Shown piece by piece: positions 15,638 to 25,394 of a DNA stretch of 64,000 bases. The DNA is from Thalassolituus sp. UBA1087. Its GTDB lineage: Bacteria > Pseudomonadota > Gammaproteobacteria > Pseudomonadales > Oceanobacteraceae. A model generated the notes under the pieces. That model did not search any database and was not told where the DNA came from. It worked only from the letters and a program-made list of their open reading frames with translations. Numbering within the stretch: position 1 is the first letter of the stretch; every line of letters starts with the position of its first letter. The position numbers and the translations under genes were made by a program. The stretch covers positions 5,903 to 69,902 of the forward strand of contig DCCG01000020.1 in assembly GCA_002314145.1 (NCBI GenBank), given 5' to 3'.

Positions 15638-18600
15638 ATGAGTCAGAAGAACATGCCGATCAATACAAGCCGCCAACAGCGTATCGCCCAGTTAAAACAA
15701 GCCCTGAGTGAAAGGATTCATATCCTTGATGGCGGCATGGGCACCCTGATTCAGTCCCATCAGCTGGAAGAAAAAGACTACCGCGGTGCCCGCTTTGCCG
15801 ATATTCCCCAGGAAGTAAAAGGTAACAATGACCTGCTGGTACTGACCCAGCCCGGGATTATTGCCGGCATCCACCGCCAGTATTTTGAAGCCGGTGCCGA
15901 TATCGTTGAGACCAACACCTTTAACTCCACCCGCGTGTCACAGGCAGATTACGCGATGGAGGATCTGGTGCCGGAGCTTAACCGTGAAGCGGCCGCCATC
16001 GCCCGCCAGGTGGCTGATGAGGTCGCGGCAGAAACCGGCATTCCGCGCTACGTGGCCGGTGTTCTGGGGCCAACCAGTAAAACCTGCTCAATCTCCCCCG
16101 ACGTTAACGACCCTGGCTACCGTGCTATTACCTTTGACCAGCTGGTAGAAGAATACACTGAGGCGACCCACGGCCTGATGGACGGCGGCGCGGATCTGCT
16201 GTTGATTGAAACGATTTTTGACACACTGAATGCCAAAGCGGCGGTCTATGCGGCTCAGAGTGTGTTCGAAGCGCGCGGTGAAGAATTGCCCATCATGATT
16301 TCCGGCACCATCACAGATGCATCCGGACGCACGCTGTCGGGACAGACCGCGGAAGCCTTCTACAACTCGCTGGCCCATGCAAAACCGCTGAGCATCGGCC
16401 TCAACTGCGCGTTAGGCGCGGAAGAGCTGCGCCCGCATATCGAAGAACTGTCGAACAAAGCCAATTGCTTTGTCTCGGCCCACCCCAACGCCGGCCTGCC
16501 CAATGAGTTTGGTGAATACGATCAGACACCGGCTGAAATGGCGGCGATTGTGGAAGAATTTGCTGCTTCCGGATTTCTTAACATCCTTGGCGGCTGCTGT
16601 GGGTCCGAACCGGCGCATATCAAAGCGATTGCCGAAGCTGTCGCCAAACACAAGCCACGTGTGATACCGGACATTAAACCCGCCTGCCGGCTGTCCGGCC
16701 TTGAACCTTTCAACTTTGACGAAGACAGCCTGTTTGTAAACGTCGGTGAGCGCGCCAACGTCACAGGCTCCGCCAAGTTCAAACGTCTGATTGTTGAAGA
16801 ACAATACGATGAGGCACTGGAAATCTGTCGAGAGCAGGTAGAAAACGGCGCCCAGATTATCGACATCAACATGGACGAAGGCATGCTCGATTCAGAGGCC
16901 GCTATGGTGCGCTTCCTGAATCTGATCGCCTCTGAGCCGGATATCGCCCGTGTTCCCATCATGGTGGATTCTTCCAAATGGGAAATCATTGAAGCAGGCC
17001 TGAAATGCATTCAGGGTAAGGCCGTCGTGAATTCGATCTCCCTTAAAGAAGGTAAAGAAGAGTTCGTTGCCAAAGCCAAAGCCTGCCTGCGTTTTGGTGC
17101 TGCCGTCGTGGTCATGGCGTTTGATGAGGATGGTCAGGCTGACACGGAAGCACGCAAAAATGAAATCTGTGAAAATTCGTACCGTATTCTGGTAGATGAA
17201 GTCGGCTTTCCGCCGGAAGATATTATTTTTGACCCGAATATTTTCGCGGTCGCCACCGGTATCGAGGAACACAACAACTACGCCGTCGATTTTATTAATG
17301 CCTGCAAATTCATCACCAGCAATCTGCCGTACGCAAAAATTTCCGGTGGTGTTTCCAATGTATCCTTCTCGTTCCGCGGCAATAACCCGGTCCGTGAAGC
17401 TATCCATTCCGTATTCCTGTTTTACGCCATCAAAAACGGCCTCAGCATGGGTATTGTTAATGCCGGCCAGCTGGCGGTTTACGATGACCTGCCTGCGGAA
17501 CTGAAAGAGCTGGTTGAAGACGTCGTTCTTAACCGCCGCGATGATGCGACCGATCGCTTATTGGCAGTGGCTGACAATTACCGTGGCGACGGTTCAGTGG
17601 CAGAAAAAGAAGACGAAGAATGGCGTTCACTGCCGGTGGCAGAACGTTTGACGCACGCTCTGGTGAAAGGCATTAATGCCCAAGTGGAAGCCGACACCGA
17701 AGAAGCCCGACAGAACTTTGACCGCCCGATCGAAGTAATTGAAGGTCCGCTGATGGATGGCATGAACGTGGTCGGCGATCTGTTTGGTTCAGGCAAAATG
17801 TTCCTGCCTCAGGTGGTAAAAAGCGCCCGGGTCATGAAACAGGCGGTTGCTTACCTGTTGCCATTTATTGAAGAAGAAAAAGACGGCAAATCAGAAACCC
17901 AGGGCAAGATTCTGATGGCAACCGTAAAAGGCGATGTACACGACATCGGTAAAAATATTGTCGGCGTCGTACTGCAGTGTAATAACTTTGAAGTCATTGA
18001 TCTCGGCGTTATGGTGCCGGCCGAAAAAATCCTGAAAACGGCGAAAGAAGAAAACGTCGATATTATCGGGTTGTCCGGGTTAATCACCCCATCACTGGAT
18101 GAAATGGTGCACGTTGCCCGTGAAATGCAGCGCCAGGATTATCACCTGCCATTGCTGATCGGTGGCGCCACCACCTCCAAAGCACACACGGCCGTCAAAA
18201 TTGAGCCGCAATACCAGAACGATATCGCTGTGTATGTGGCCGATGCGTCCCGTGCCGTAGGGGTTGCTCAGAAACTGGTCAGCGCCAGCGCGAAAAAAGA
18301 ATTCATCGCCGAACGCCGGACAGAATACGAAGCGGTCAGAGAGCGCAATGCCAATCGCAAAGCCAAAGCCCTGCTCAGCTATCAGGATGCCTGCGCCAAT
18401 CCGTTTGATGGCCAGTGGGACAGTTACACCCCGCCGGCACCGGTTAAAACCGGCATCACCCGCTACGATCATTATGATCTCGCGGAGCTGGCAGAATACA
18501 TCGACTGGACGCCGTTTTTCATGTCCTGGGAACTGGCCGGCAAATACCCCCGTATTCTGGAAGACGAAGTGGTGGGCGAAGCTGCCACCAATTTGTTTAA

Positions 18601-19345
18601 AGATGCCCAGGTCATGCTGCAGCGCATTATCGATGAGAAACTGTTCAACGCCAGAGCCGTGGTTGGCATCTGGCCGGCCAACCGTGTCGGAGCCGACGAT
18701 ATTAAAGTGTTCGATGCCGACAGCAACGAAGAGCTGGCCATACTCCATCATCTGCGTCAGCAGACCGACAAGCCTAACAGTCAGCCGAATTATTCCCTGG
18801 CCGATTACATCGCACCACAAGGCACACACGACTATATCGGTGGTTTTGTAGTGACCGCCGGTATTGAAGCCGAACGTCTGGCACAGGAATTTGACGCCAA
18901 CCACGACGACTACAACAGCATCATGATGAAAGCACTGGCCGACCGCCTGGCCGAAGCCTTTGCTGAACGCATGCACGAGATTGTACGTAAAGAGCTGTGG
19001 GGCTATGCCCGCGACGAAAAACTGAGCAACGACGATCTGATCAAAGAAAACTACAAAGGCATCCGCCCGGCCCCCGGCTATCCGGCGTGCCCGGATCACA
19101 CCGAGAAAGAAACCCTGTTCCGTCTGCTGGATGCAGAAAACGCCACTGGCGTATCGCTGACAGAAAGTTTCGCCATGACGCCGGCAGCGTCGGTCAGTGG
19201 CTGGTATTTCTCCCATCCGGACGCAAAATACTTTGGCCTGGGCAAAATCGGTAAAGATCAGGTCGAAGATATCGCTGCCCGTAAAGGTATGGATGTCGAA
19301 ACCATGGAGCGCTGGCTGGCCCCTCACCTCAGCTACGACCGCTGA
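15638..19345 (+). CDS. metH: Cobalamin-dependent methionine synthase
   Basis: Transfers the methyl group of 5-methyltetrahydrofolate to homocysteine through cobalamin. 1235 residues, full length. The homocysteine domain has zinc ligands Cys257 (LNCALG) and Cys320-Cys321 (GGCCGSEP). The folate domain starts near FVNVGERANVTGS. The B12 domain holds the cobalt-ligand motif DVHDIGKN with His768. The C-terminal reactivation domain includes RPAPGYPACPDH for SAM binding. No vitamin-B12 riboswitch is visible upstream. folD elsewhere in the window supplies the same one-carbon pool. MATE pump gene follows after 6 bases. Confidence 0.98.
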   Translation: MSQKNMPINTSRQQRIAQLKQALSERIHILDGGMGTLIQSHQLEEKDYRGARFADIPQEVKGNNDLLVLTQPGIIAGIHRQYFEAGADIVETNTFNSTRVSQADYAMEDLVPELNREAAAIARQVADEVAAETGIPRYVAGVLGPTSKTCSISPDVNDPGYRAITFDQLVEEYTEATHGLMDGGADLLLIETIFDTLNAKAAVYAAQSVFEARGEELPIMISGTITDASGRTLSGQTAEAFYNSLAHAKPLSIGLNCALGAEELRPHIEELSNKANCFVSAHPNAGLPNEFGEYDQTPAEMAAIVEEFAASGFLNILGGCCGSEPAHIKAIAEAVAKHKPRVIPDIKPACRLSGLEPFNFDEDSLFVNVGERANVTGSAKFKRLIVEEQYDEALEICREQVENGAQIIDINMDEGMLDSEAAMVRFLNLIASEPDIARVPIMVDSSKWEIIEAGLKCIQGKAVVNSISLKEGKEEFVAKAKACLRFGAAVVVMAFDEDGQADTEARKNEICENSYRILVDEVGFPPEDIIFDPNIFAVATGIEEHNNYAVDFINACKFITSNLPYAKISGGVSNVSFSFRGNNPVREAIHSVFLFYAIKNGLSMGIVNAGQLAVYDDLPAELKELVEDVVLNRRDDATDRLLAVADNYRGDGSVAEKEDEEWRSLPVAERLTHALVKGINAQVEADTEEARQNFDRPIEVIEGPLMDGMNVVGDLFGSGKMFLPQVVKSARVMKQAVAYLLPFIEEEKDGKSETQGKILMATVKGDVHDIGKNIVGVVLQCNNFEVIDLGVMVPAEKILKTAKEENVDIIGLSGLITPSLDEMVHVAREMQRQDYHLPLLIGGATTSKAHTAVKIEPQYQNDIAVYVADASRAVGVAQKLVSASAKKEFIAERRTEYEAVRERNANRKAKALLSYQDACANPFDGQWDSYTPPAPVKTGITRYDHYDLAELAEYIDWTPFFMSWELAGKYPRILEDEVVGEAATNLFKDAQVMLQRIIDEKLFNARAVVGIWPANRVGADDIKVFDADSNEELAILHHLRQQTDKPNSQPNYSLADYIAPQGTHDYIGGFVVTAGIEAERLAQEFDANHDDYNSIMMKALADRLAEAFAERMHEIVRKELWGYARDEKLSNDDLIKENYKGIRPAPGYPACPDHTEKETLFRLLDAENATGVSLTESFAMTPAASVSGWYFSHPDAKYFGLGKIGKDQVEDIAARKGMDVETMERWLAPHLSYDR

Positions 19346-19351
19346 ATTTTT

Positions 19352-20731
19352 ATGATGCATCCTGTGCAGGGCTGGCAAAAAACCATGGCATGGGTCGGCG
19401 CCTTTCTCCGCATCGAGGAAAAGCGCCTGAACCGCATTATGGCCATCAGTGTCCCCATTATTGGTGGCATGCTGTCACAGAGCGTCATCAATCTGGTCGA
19501 TGCAGCCATGGTCGGACGTCTGGGGGATGCCGCACTGGCCGGTGTCGGCATTGGCTCATACGCAACCTTTATTACGGTTTCTGTGGTCATGGGGCTATCG
19601 GCGGGTGTGCAGGCAATGGTTGCCCGGCGCCAGGGCGCAGGCCAGTTCGATCAGATCGGTGAACCCCTGATTGCCGGTTTGCAGCTGGCTGCGTTAATCG
19701 GCCTGCCACTGACCCTTGCCGTGTACATTGCCACACCCTGGATTATTCCCCTGTTCAACCGTGATCAGGCGGTGATCGATATTGCCGCCCCCTACTTTGA
19801 GTGGCGCACCCTGGCCACCATTGCAGTGGGCATGAACTTTGTCTTCCGGGGCTTCTGGAATGGCATCAGCGAAGGCAAAAAATACCTCTATATTCTGCTG
19901 CTGATGCACCTGGTCAATATTATCGTCAGCTGGGTGCTTATTTTCGGCATCGGCGGCTGGCAGGGTTTCGGTGCGGTCGGTTCCGGCATGGGGACCACCA
20001 TTGCGCTGTTTTTCGGCTGCGGCATGAATTTCTGGCTGACCTTTCACCGCCACCGCGAACGCTTCCGGTTATACGGTGTCAGTGCCGAAACCATGCGCAA
20101 CATTGTGCGCCTCACTATACCCAACTCCACCCAGCAAACGCTGTTTGCACTCGGCAATGGTGTGTTGTTCTGGATTATCGGTCAGGTTGGCACTCAGGAG
20201 CAGGCCATCGGCCATATTCTCATCAGCCTGATGTTGCTGATGATTCTGCCGGCGGTGGGTCTCGGCATGGCGGCAACCAGTCTGGTCGGCCATTCCCTGG
20301 GACGCGACGCCCGCGACGATGCCTATCGCTGGGGGTGGGAAGTCACCCGGGTGGCGATGTTAATTATGGCGATTGCCGGCCTGCCGCTGTGGCTGTTCCC
20401 GGATTATGTCCTGCGAATATTCACCCCGCATCCGGAGCTGATTGCCCTGGGCGAATGGCCACTGCGCATCACCGGCCTCAACATCACACTGGAAGTGACT
20501 GCTATGGTACTGACTCAGGCATTACTCGGCGCCGGAGCCAGCAAACAGGTCATGGTGATTAATCTGCTGATGCAATGGTGCGTGCTGCTGCCGCTCGCTT
20601 TTCTGGTGGGGCCTGTGGCCGGTTTCGGTTTGCTCGGAATCTGGTTGCTTCAGGGCATACAACGTATTACTTTATCCGCCATCTACGGCGCTATCTGGCG
20701 ACAACAGCACTGGGGCCGGATTTCATTTTAA
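19352..20731 (+). CDS. MATE family efflux transporter
   Basis: A 459-residue inner-membrane protein with about twelve hydrophobic segments in the two-fold repeat of MATE pumps (NorM/DinF type), which export cationic compounds using a Na+ or H+ gradient. The family opening is seen as ISVPIIGGMLSQSVINLVDAAMVGRLG at about residues 32-58, with the repeat VGLGMAATSLVGHSLGRD in the second half. The start is uncertain: no ribosome site precedes 19352, and ATGs at 19355 or 19385 are possible. It sits 6 bases behind metH, so read-through is likely, but a functional link is not evident. The substrate cannot be read from sequence. Confidence 0.9.
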   Translation: MMHPVQGWQKTMAWVGAFLRIEEKRLNRIMAISVPIIGGMLSQSVINLVDAAMVGRLGDAALAGVGIGSYATFITVSVVMGLSAGVQAMVARRQGAGQFDQIGEPLIAGLQLAALIGLPLTLAVYIATPWIIPLFNRDQAVIDIAAPYFEWRTLATIAVGMNFVFRGFWNGISEGKKYLYILLLMHLVNIIVSWVLIFGIGGWQGFGAVGSGMGTTIALFFGCGMNFWLTFHRHRERFRLYGVSAETMRNIVRLTIPNSTQQTLFALGNGVLFWIIGQVGTQEQAIGHILISLMLLMILPAVGLGMAATSLVGHSLGRDARDDAYRWGWEVTRVAMLIMAIAGLPLWLFPDYVLRIFTPHPELIALGEWPLRITGLNITLEVTAMVLTQALLGAGASKQVMVINLLMQWCVLLPLAFLVGPVAGFGLLGIWLLQGIQRITLSAIYGAIWRQQHWGRISF

Positions 20732-20781
20732 GGTAACACCAGACGGTCACAATAAGACGGTCTGATTTTCCCGAGGCCATT

Positions 20782-21570
20782 ATGCCAACAGCCATTCCCC
20801 TTCAGCCTGTTTCTGCTTATGAATTCATCACACCAGTGGTGGCTCATCGTGGCGCCAGTGGCCAGGCGCCGGAAAATACCGCCGCAGCCATCCGTCTGGC
20901 GGCGGCTCAGGGAGCACATTGGGTTGAAGTCGACGTCACCATCAGTGCCGATGGTTTCGCGGTTATTCATCATGATCACGATCTCAAACGCTGTTCTGAC
21001 GGCTCCGGGCTGGTTATCCAGCAGCCACTGGCGCAGCTGAGAAACCTGGATTGTGGCAGCTGGTTTGATGCTCAGTTCAGCGGCGAACCCCTGCTGGCGT
21101 TGTCCGATCTGGTATCGCTGGCCAATGAGCTGGAGATTGGCCTGAATCTGGAAATAAAACCCACCCCCGGGCGCGAGGATGAAACCGTGTGGGCCATTGC
21201 CGACACCCTGAAAACCGTGCACAACGATCAGGCCATACTGCTGAGTTCATTTTCCGTCTATGCACTGCGTGCTGCCAGAGACTACCTGCCCCACCTCACC
21301 CGTGCACTGAATGTGGAAGCCATCCCCAAAGACTGGCAGAACCGGCTGGAAGAACTTGATTGTCAGGGTCTGCATTTTGCCCGTGAATTTGCCCAGCGCG
21401 GACTGATCCAGGAAATAAGCCAGGCCGGTTATCACACTCTGGTATTCACCGTGAATGATGGCGCGGAAGCGCAGCGTCTGCTGGATATGGGCGTCAGTGC
21501 GGTATTTACCGACTACCCGGCGCAGATGATCCGTAGCCTGAGTGTCGCAGGGCAATCCATCGCCCACTGA
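20782..21570 (+). CDS. Glycerophosphodiester phosphodiesterase
   Basis: Hydrolyses glycerophosphodiesters to glycerol-3-phosphate and an alcohol. 262 residues, typical of the cytosolic UgpQ form with no signal peptide. The GDPD signature is complete: AHRGASGQAPENT (His22, Arg23), WVEVDVTISADG (Glu49, Asp51), and VIHHDHDL with His64; LEIKPTPG and VFTVND close the barrel. It is 50 bases downstream of the MATE gene. No ugp transport genes are adjacent, so the symbol is not assigned. Confidence 0.9.
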   Translation: MPTAIPLQPVSAYEFITPVVAHRGASGQAPENTAAAIRLAAAQGAHWVEVDVTISADGFAVIHHDHDLKRCSDGSGLVIQQPLAQLRNLDCGSWFDAQFSGEPLLALSDLVSLANELEIGLNLEIKPTPGREDETVWAIADTLKTVHNDQAILLSSFSVYALRAARDYLPHLTRALNVEAIPKDWQNRLEELDCQGLHFAREFAQRGLIQEISQAGYHTLVFTVNDGAEAQRLLDMGVSAVFTDYPAQMIRSLSVAGQSIAH

Positions 21571-21688
21571 GACGGCCCGTTCAGCGCTCTTAAAAGTATG
21601 GCTCGTGTTATTCCTTCAAGTTTTAGCGATATAGATAAATATTCGTTTTGCATATATAGAAGCTCTGTTAAGGTGCGCTGCTATAACT

Positions 21689-21736
21689 GGGAGTCCCGGA
21701 TTGGCCCGGCACAGAGATGGCAGAATCCCGACTCCC
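21689..21736. repeat. Inverted repeat upstream of the sulfite reductase gene
   Basis: GGGAGTC (21689-21695) pairs with GACTCCC (21730-21736), and GGATT (21698-21702) pairs with AATCC (21724-21728), separated by a small 2x1 internal loop. The loop is 21 bases. It ends 35 bases before the hemoprotein ATG. A TATAAC -10-like sequence at 21682-21687 would place the transcript start inside the left arm, so the element might act as DNA rather than RNA. Confidence 0.55.
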
Positions 21737-21771
21737 GATAATCATTTAAACCAATCAGCAACCGGTTTCTT

Positions 21772-23445
21772 ATGTACGTATACGACGAATACGATCAGCA
21801 GCTGCTGAACGAGCGTGTGGCCCAGTTCAGTGGCCAGGTAGCACGCTATCTCGACGGTAAAATCCCGGAAGAGGACTTCCTGCCGTTGCGCCTGCAGAAT
21901 GGCATTTATGTACAGCGCTACGCCCCGATGCTGCGTGTCGCAGTGCCATACGGTGCCCTGAATGCTACCCAGATGCGCGCCCTTGCCCGTGTCGCACGGG
22001 AATATGACAAAGGCTACGCACACTTCTCTACCCGCCAGAACGTACAGTTCAACTGGCCGGCGCTGGAGGAATGCCCACAGATACTCGCCGATCTGGCCGA
22101 CGTTCAGATGCACGCCGTGCAGACCAGTGGTAACTGCATCCGCAACACCACCACGGATGAATACGCCGGCGTGATCGCAGAAGAGATCACAGATCCGCGT
22201 CCTTATTGTGAAATTATCCGCCAGTGGTCAACCTTCCACCCGGAATTTGCCTTCCTGCCGCGTAAATTCAAAATTGCCGTGAACGCAGTGCCCGGCGCAG
22301 ACCGTGCCGCTATTCAGATCCACGACATCGGCGTGAATATCGTGCGTAACGAAGCCGGTGAGCTGGGCTATCGCATTCTGGTCGGCGGCGGCCTAGGCCG
22401 GACTCCGGTCATCGGGACTGAAATCCGTGCTTTCCTGCCGGAAGAAGACCTGCTGACATACCTGGATGCCGTGATCCGTGTTTACAACCAGTTCGGACGC
22501 CGCGATAACAAATACAAAGCCCGTATCAAGATCCTCACCAAAGCGCTGGGAATCGACCGCATGCGCGAGCTGGTGGAAGCTGAATGGGAACGTATCCGTG
22601 ATGGCGAAGGTAAACTGACCCGGGCGGAGCTGGATCGCGTGAAAAAACACTTCAGCGAACCCGCGTACAAAGACCTGCAGGACGAACCCGCAGAGCTCAC
22701 GTCTGCACGCAGCGAAAACCCGGCCTTTGCCCGCTGGCTGCAACGCAACGTGCGCGCCCATAAAAAGTCCGGCTATGCCGTGGTTACTCTGACCCTCAAA
22801 CAGAAAGGTACGCCACCGGGGGATATTACGGCTGAACAGATGGATCAGGTCGCTGATCTTGCTGAGCAATATAGCCTCGGCGAGCTGCGCTCAACCCACC
22901 AACAGAATCTGGTGCTGCCGGATGTTGAACAGGCGCAGTTATTCGCCCTCTGGCAGGCGGCCAAAGCCAATGGCCTGGCAACCCCGACCCTGGGCCTGCT
23001 GACCGATATGATCTGCTGCCCCGGCGGCGATTTCTGCGCCCTGGCCAATGCTAAATCCATTCCGGTGGCAGAAGCCATTCAGGTGCGTTTTGATGACCTG
23101 GATTATCTGCACGACCTGGGTGAAATTGACCTCAATATCTCGGGCTGCATGAACGCCTGTGGTCACCACCATGTGGGCAATATCGGCGTACTGGGCGTGG
23201 ATAAAAAAGGCGAAGAGTTCTATCAGATCTCTCTTGGTGGTTCTTCCGCCGGTAATAACACCGACGAAGCCGCTCTGGGTAAAATTCTTGGCCCATCGTT
23301 CGCACGCGAGCGTATGGCCGATGTTATCCAGACCATTCTCGATTTCTATGTGGACAAACGCATTGCCGGTGAATCATTCCTCGAAGCCTATCGCCGGCTC
23401 GGTCATGCAGCATTCAAGGAGGCAGTTTATGGCCCGGCTGATTAA
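21772..23445 (+). CDS. cysI: Nitrite/sulfite reductase hemoprotein (CysI-like)
   Basis: Siroheme and 4Fe-4S enzyme for the six-electron reduction of sulfite to sulfide in cysteine synthesis. 557 residues with two duplicated halves: HFSTRQNVQFNW near residue 85 in the first, STHQQNLVLPD in the second. Cluster and siroheme ligands are CCPGGDFC (Cys415/416 and Cys422) and SGCMNACGHH (Cys459 and Cys463). This is the Pseudomonas-type hemoprotein. No flavoprotein partner (cysJ) is nearby, and the DUF934 gene overlaps its end. Nitrite reduction is less likely because no nirD or nitrate gene is present. Confidence 0.92.
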   Translation: MYVYDEYDQQLLNERVAQFSGQVARYLDGKIPEEDFLPLRLQNGIYVQRYAPMLRVAVPYGALNATQMRALARVAREYDKGYAHFSTRQNVQFNWPALEECPQILADLADVQMHAVQTSGNCIRNTTTDEYAGVIAEEITDPRPYCEIIRQWSTFHPEFAFLPRKFKIAVNAVPGADRAAIQIHDIGVNIVRNEAGELGYRILVGGGLGRTPVIGTEIRAFLPEEDLLTYLDAVIRVYNQFGRRDNKYKARIKILTKALGIDRMRELVEAEWERIRDGEGKLTRAELDRVKKHFSEPAYKDLQDEPAELTSARSENPAFARWLQRNVRAHKKSGYAVVTLTLKQKGTPPGDITAEQMDQVADLAEQYSLGELRSTHQQNLVLPDVEQAQLFALWQAAKANGLATPTLGLLTDMICCPGGDFCALANAKSIPVAEAIQVRFDDLDYLHDLGEIDLNISGCMNACGHHHVGNIGVLGVDKKGEEFYQISLGGSSAGNNTDEAALGKILGPSFARERMADVIQTILDFYVDKRIAGESFLEAYRRLGHAAFKEAVYGPAD

Positions 23446-23920
23446 ACAACAGCAGGTTGTCGGCAGCGATGACTGGCAGATAATTGAAGATGATGCCGCC
23501 GTGGTTGATTACGCTGTCATCTCCCTGACCCGCTGGCAGGCAGAGCGTAGCGCCCTGGCAGCTCACGCAGAGGCCGGCAAGCTCGGACTGTTTCTGAACA
23601 GTGATGAGACCGCCGACCTGATTGGTGATGACGCCTCAGCCTTTGCCCTGATCGCCATTGATTTTCCCAAATTCACCGATGGCCGCGGTTACACAGCCGC
23701 CCGCCTGCTGCGTGAACGCCATGGTTATCAGGGAGAGTTACGTGCCATGGGGGATGTTCTGATCGACCAGCTTTTTGCCATGCAGCGCTGTGGCTTTGAC
23801 AGTTTCAGCCTGCGTGATGATCAGGATACGGAAGAAGCACTCAAAGCCTTCTCGACCTTTACGCGCTGCTACCAGACGGATGTCCGGGAGCCGCGCCCAC
23901 TGTTCCGTCGCCGCGCCTGA
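23429..23920 (+). CDS. DUF934 family protein of the sulfite reductase operon
   Basis: A 163-residue cytosolic protein. The start at 23429 is set by a perfect AAGGAGG six bases upstream; it lies inside the last 17 bases of the hemoprotein gene in another frame. The family signature FPKFTDGRGYTAARLLRER lies in the middle, followed by GDVLIDQLFAMQRCGFDSF. DUF934 genes accompany this type of sulfite reductase in many proteobacteria, where they are thought to serve it, perhaps in electron delivery or assembly; the biochemical role is not established. Confidence 0.9.
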   Translation: MARLIKQQQVVGSDDWQIIEDDAAVVDYAVISLTRWQAERSALAAHAEAGKLGLFLNSDETADLIGDDASAFALIAIDFPKFTDGRGYTAARLLRERHGYQGELRAMGDVLIDQLFAMQRCGFDSFSLRDDQDTEEALKAFSTFTRCYQTDVREPRPLFRRRA

Positions 23921-24096
23921 GCGGCACTCCTGCTCTGAAGTAACCGATTCAGGCCGTGCAGCTGCCAGTCAGGACAATACCCCTGACCGGGCTTCCACAC
24001 ATAGCAAAGCTGCCCGGTCTGGATTAGTCTGATCCTTATATCGCCTGATAACCTTCCTCTCCCGCAGTATAATCACTCCTTTTGCCCGGAGCGCCG

Positions 24097-25257
24097 ATGC
24101 AGCAGGATATTGTTTTTTCCATCTTTATCATTTTTGCCGGGGCGGCTTTTCTCGCCACCTTTGCGCTCTACACCCGCCAGCCGGTTCTGATTGCCTATAT
24201 CGCGCTTGGAGCTCTGGTCGGCCCGTTCGGGCTCGGCTGGATCCGGGACCCGGAACAGCTGATTCAGATGGCCGATATCGGCATTATATTTCTGCTCTTT
24301 CTGCTCGGACTGGATATGCAGCCCAGTGCCCTGGTCGCCGTGCTGCGTAAAGCCATGCTGGTGGCGCTTATCAGTTCACTGGTGTTTTTTGCCGCTGGTT
24401 TTGCCCTTACTCAGGCCTTTGGTTTCAGCCACACCGACAGTCTGATCATCGGCCTGGCGATGATGTTTTCCAGCACCATCATTGGCCTTAAACTGCTGCC
24501 CACCACGGTGCTGCACCACAAACGCATGGGCGAACTGATGATCGGCCTGCTGCTGATACAGGATATGCTGGCGATTCTGGTACTGGTGCTGCTGGGGGTT
24601 ATGAAAGGGGGTTCAGACATGCCGGTATGGCAACCCTTCGCGGCATTGCCCCTGCTGGCCGCCGGCTGCTTCCTGTTGGTAAAGGGCGTTATCCTGCCGT
24701 TGATTGCCCGTTTCGACCGCTATCAGGAGTACCTGTTTATTCTTGCCATCGGCTGGTGTCTGGCGGTGGCGGAAGCCGCTAAGGTCGTGGGACTGACCCA
24801 TGAAATCGGTGCGTTTATTGCCGGGGTTACTCTGGCAACCAGCCCGATTGCTCAGTTTATGGCCATCAGCCTCAAGCCATTGCGCGACTTTTTCCTGGTA
24901 ATGTTTTTCTTTGCTCTCGGCGCGCGCTTTAATATCGGCTTACTGACTGATGTGCTTGTACCTGCCGCGTTACTGGCTTTAATTATCCTGGTGGTAAAAC
25001 CCGTCAGTTTCCGTTTTTTACTGGGGCGTTTCAGCGAGCGACGGGAGCTTGCCTGGGACGTCGGCTTTCGCCTTGGCCAGATCAGTGAATTTTCCCTGCT
25101 GATTGCATTTGTCGCGCTGCAGAGTGCGCTGCTCAGTGAAACCGGGTCATTATTGATTCAGGCCACAGCCATCATTACCTTTGTTATTTCCAGCTACATC
25201 GTAGTATTCAACTATCCGAATCCCATCGCCGTGCGTGACAAACTGCGCCGCGACTGA
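24097..25257 (+). CDS. CPA2-family cation:proton antiporter without regulatory domain
   Basis: A 386-residue membrane protein with about twelve segments. It matches the Na+/H+ exchanger fold of KefB/RosB-like CPA2 transporters: YIALGALVGPFGLG, DIGIIFLLFLLGLDM, MMFSSTIIGLKLLP, and ahead of the last helices EIGAFIAGVTLATSPIA and GQISEFSLLIAF. KefB/KefC carry a C-terminal RCK (nucleotide-binding) domain; here the protein ends after the membrane part, so gating must differ. Start at the ATG 24097 with CGGAG upstream. Monocistronic; a strong terminator follows. Confidence 0.88.
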   Translation: MQQDIVFSIFIIFAGAAFLATFALYTRQPVLIAYIALGALVGPFGLGWIRDPEQLIQMADIGIIFLLFLLGLDMQPSALVAVLRKAMLVALISSLVFFAAGFALTQAFGFSHTDSLIIGLAMMFSSTIIGLKLLPTTVLHHKRMGELMIGLLLIQDMLAILVLVLLGVMKGGSDMPVWQPFAALPLLAAGCFLLVKGVILPLIARFDRYQEYLFILAIGWCLAVAEAAKVVGLTHEIGAFIAGVTLATSPIAQFMAISLKPLRDFFLVMFFFALGARFNIGLLTDVLVPAALLALIILVVKPVSFRFLLGRFSERRELAWDVGFRLGQISEFSLLIAFVALQSALLSETGSLLIQATAIITFVISSYIVVFNYPNPIAVRDKLRRD

Positions 25258-25336
25258 TAAGAACCAGGCCATTAACCCCCCATTGATGACAGGCAACAAA
25301 AACAGAGCCACCCCGCACAGGCAGTGCGCTGATAAT

Positions 25337-25364
25337 AAAAAAGCCCGCAATAGCGGGCTTTTTT
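25337..25364 (+). terminator. Bidirectional intrinsic terminator
   Basis: GCCCGC-aata-GCGGGC stem with six A before and six T after, between the convergent antiporter and acuI genes. Works for both strands. Confidence 0.9.
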
Positions 25365-25394
25365 ATAACCGTGGCAAAGCCACCGGATTAAAGC

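Noticed and set aside
18092..19378. 428-codon reverse ORF inside metH
   Set aside because: Lies wholly antisense to conserved B12 and reactivation domains; it is the mirror of their codon bias, rich in Phe/Val/Gly without domain signatures.
19352..25257. MATE pump and CPA2 antiporter as parts of a mobile resistance island
   Set aside because: Flanks are conserved housekeeping genes with the same base composition; no repeats, integrase or insertion sequence.
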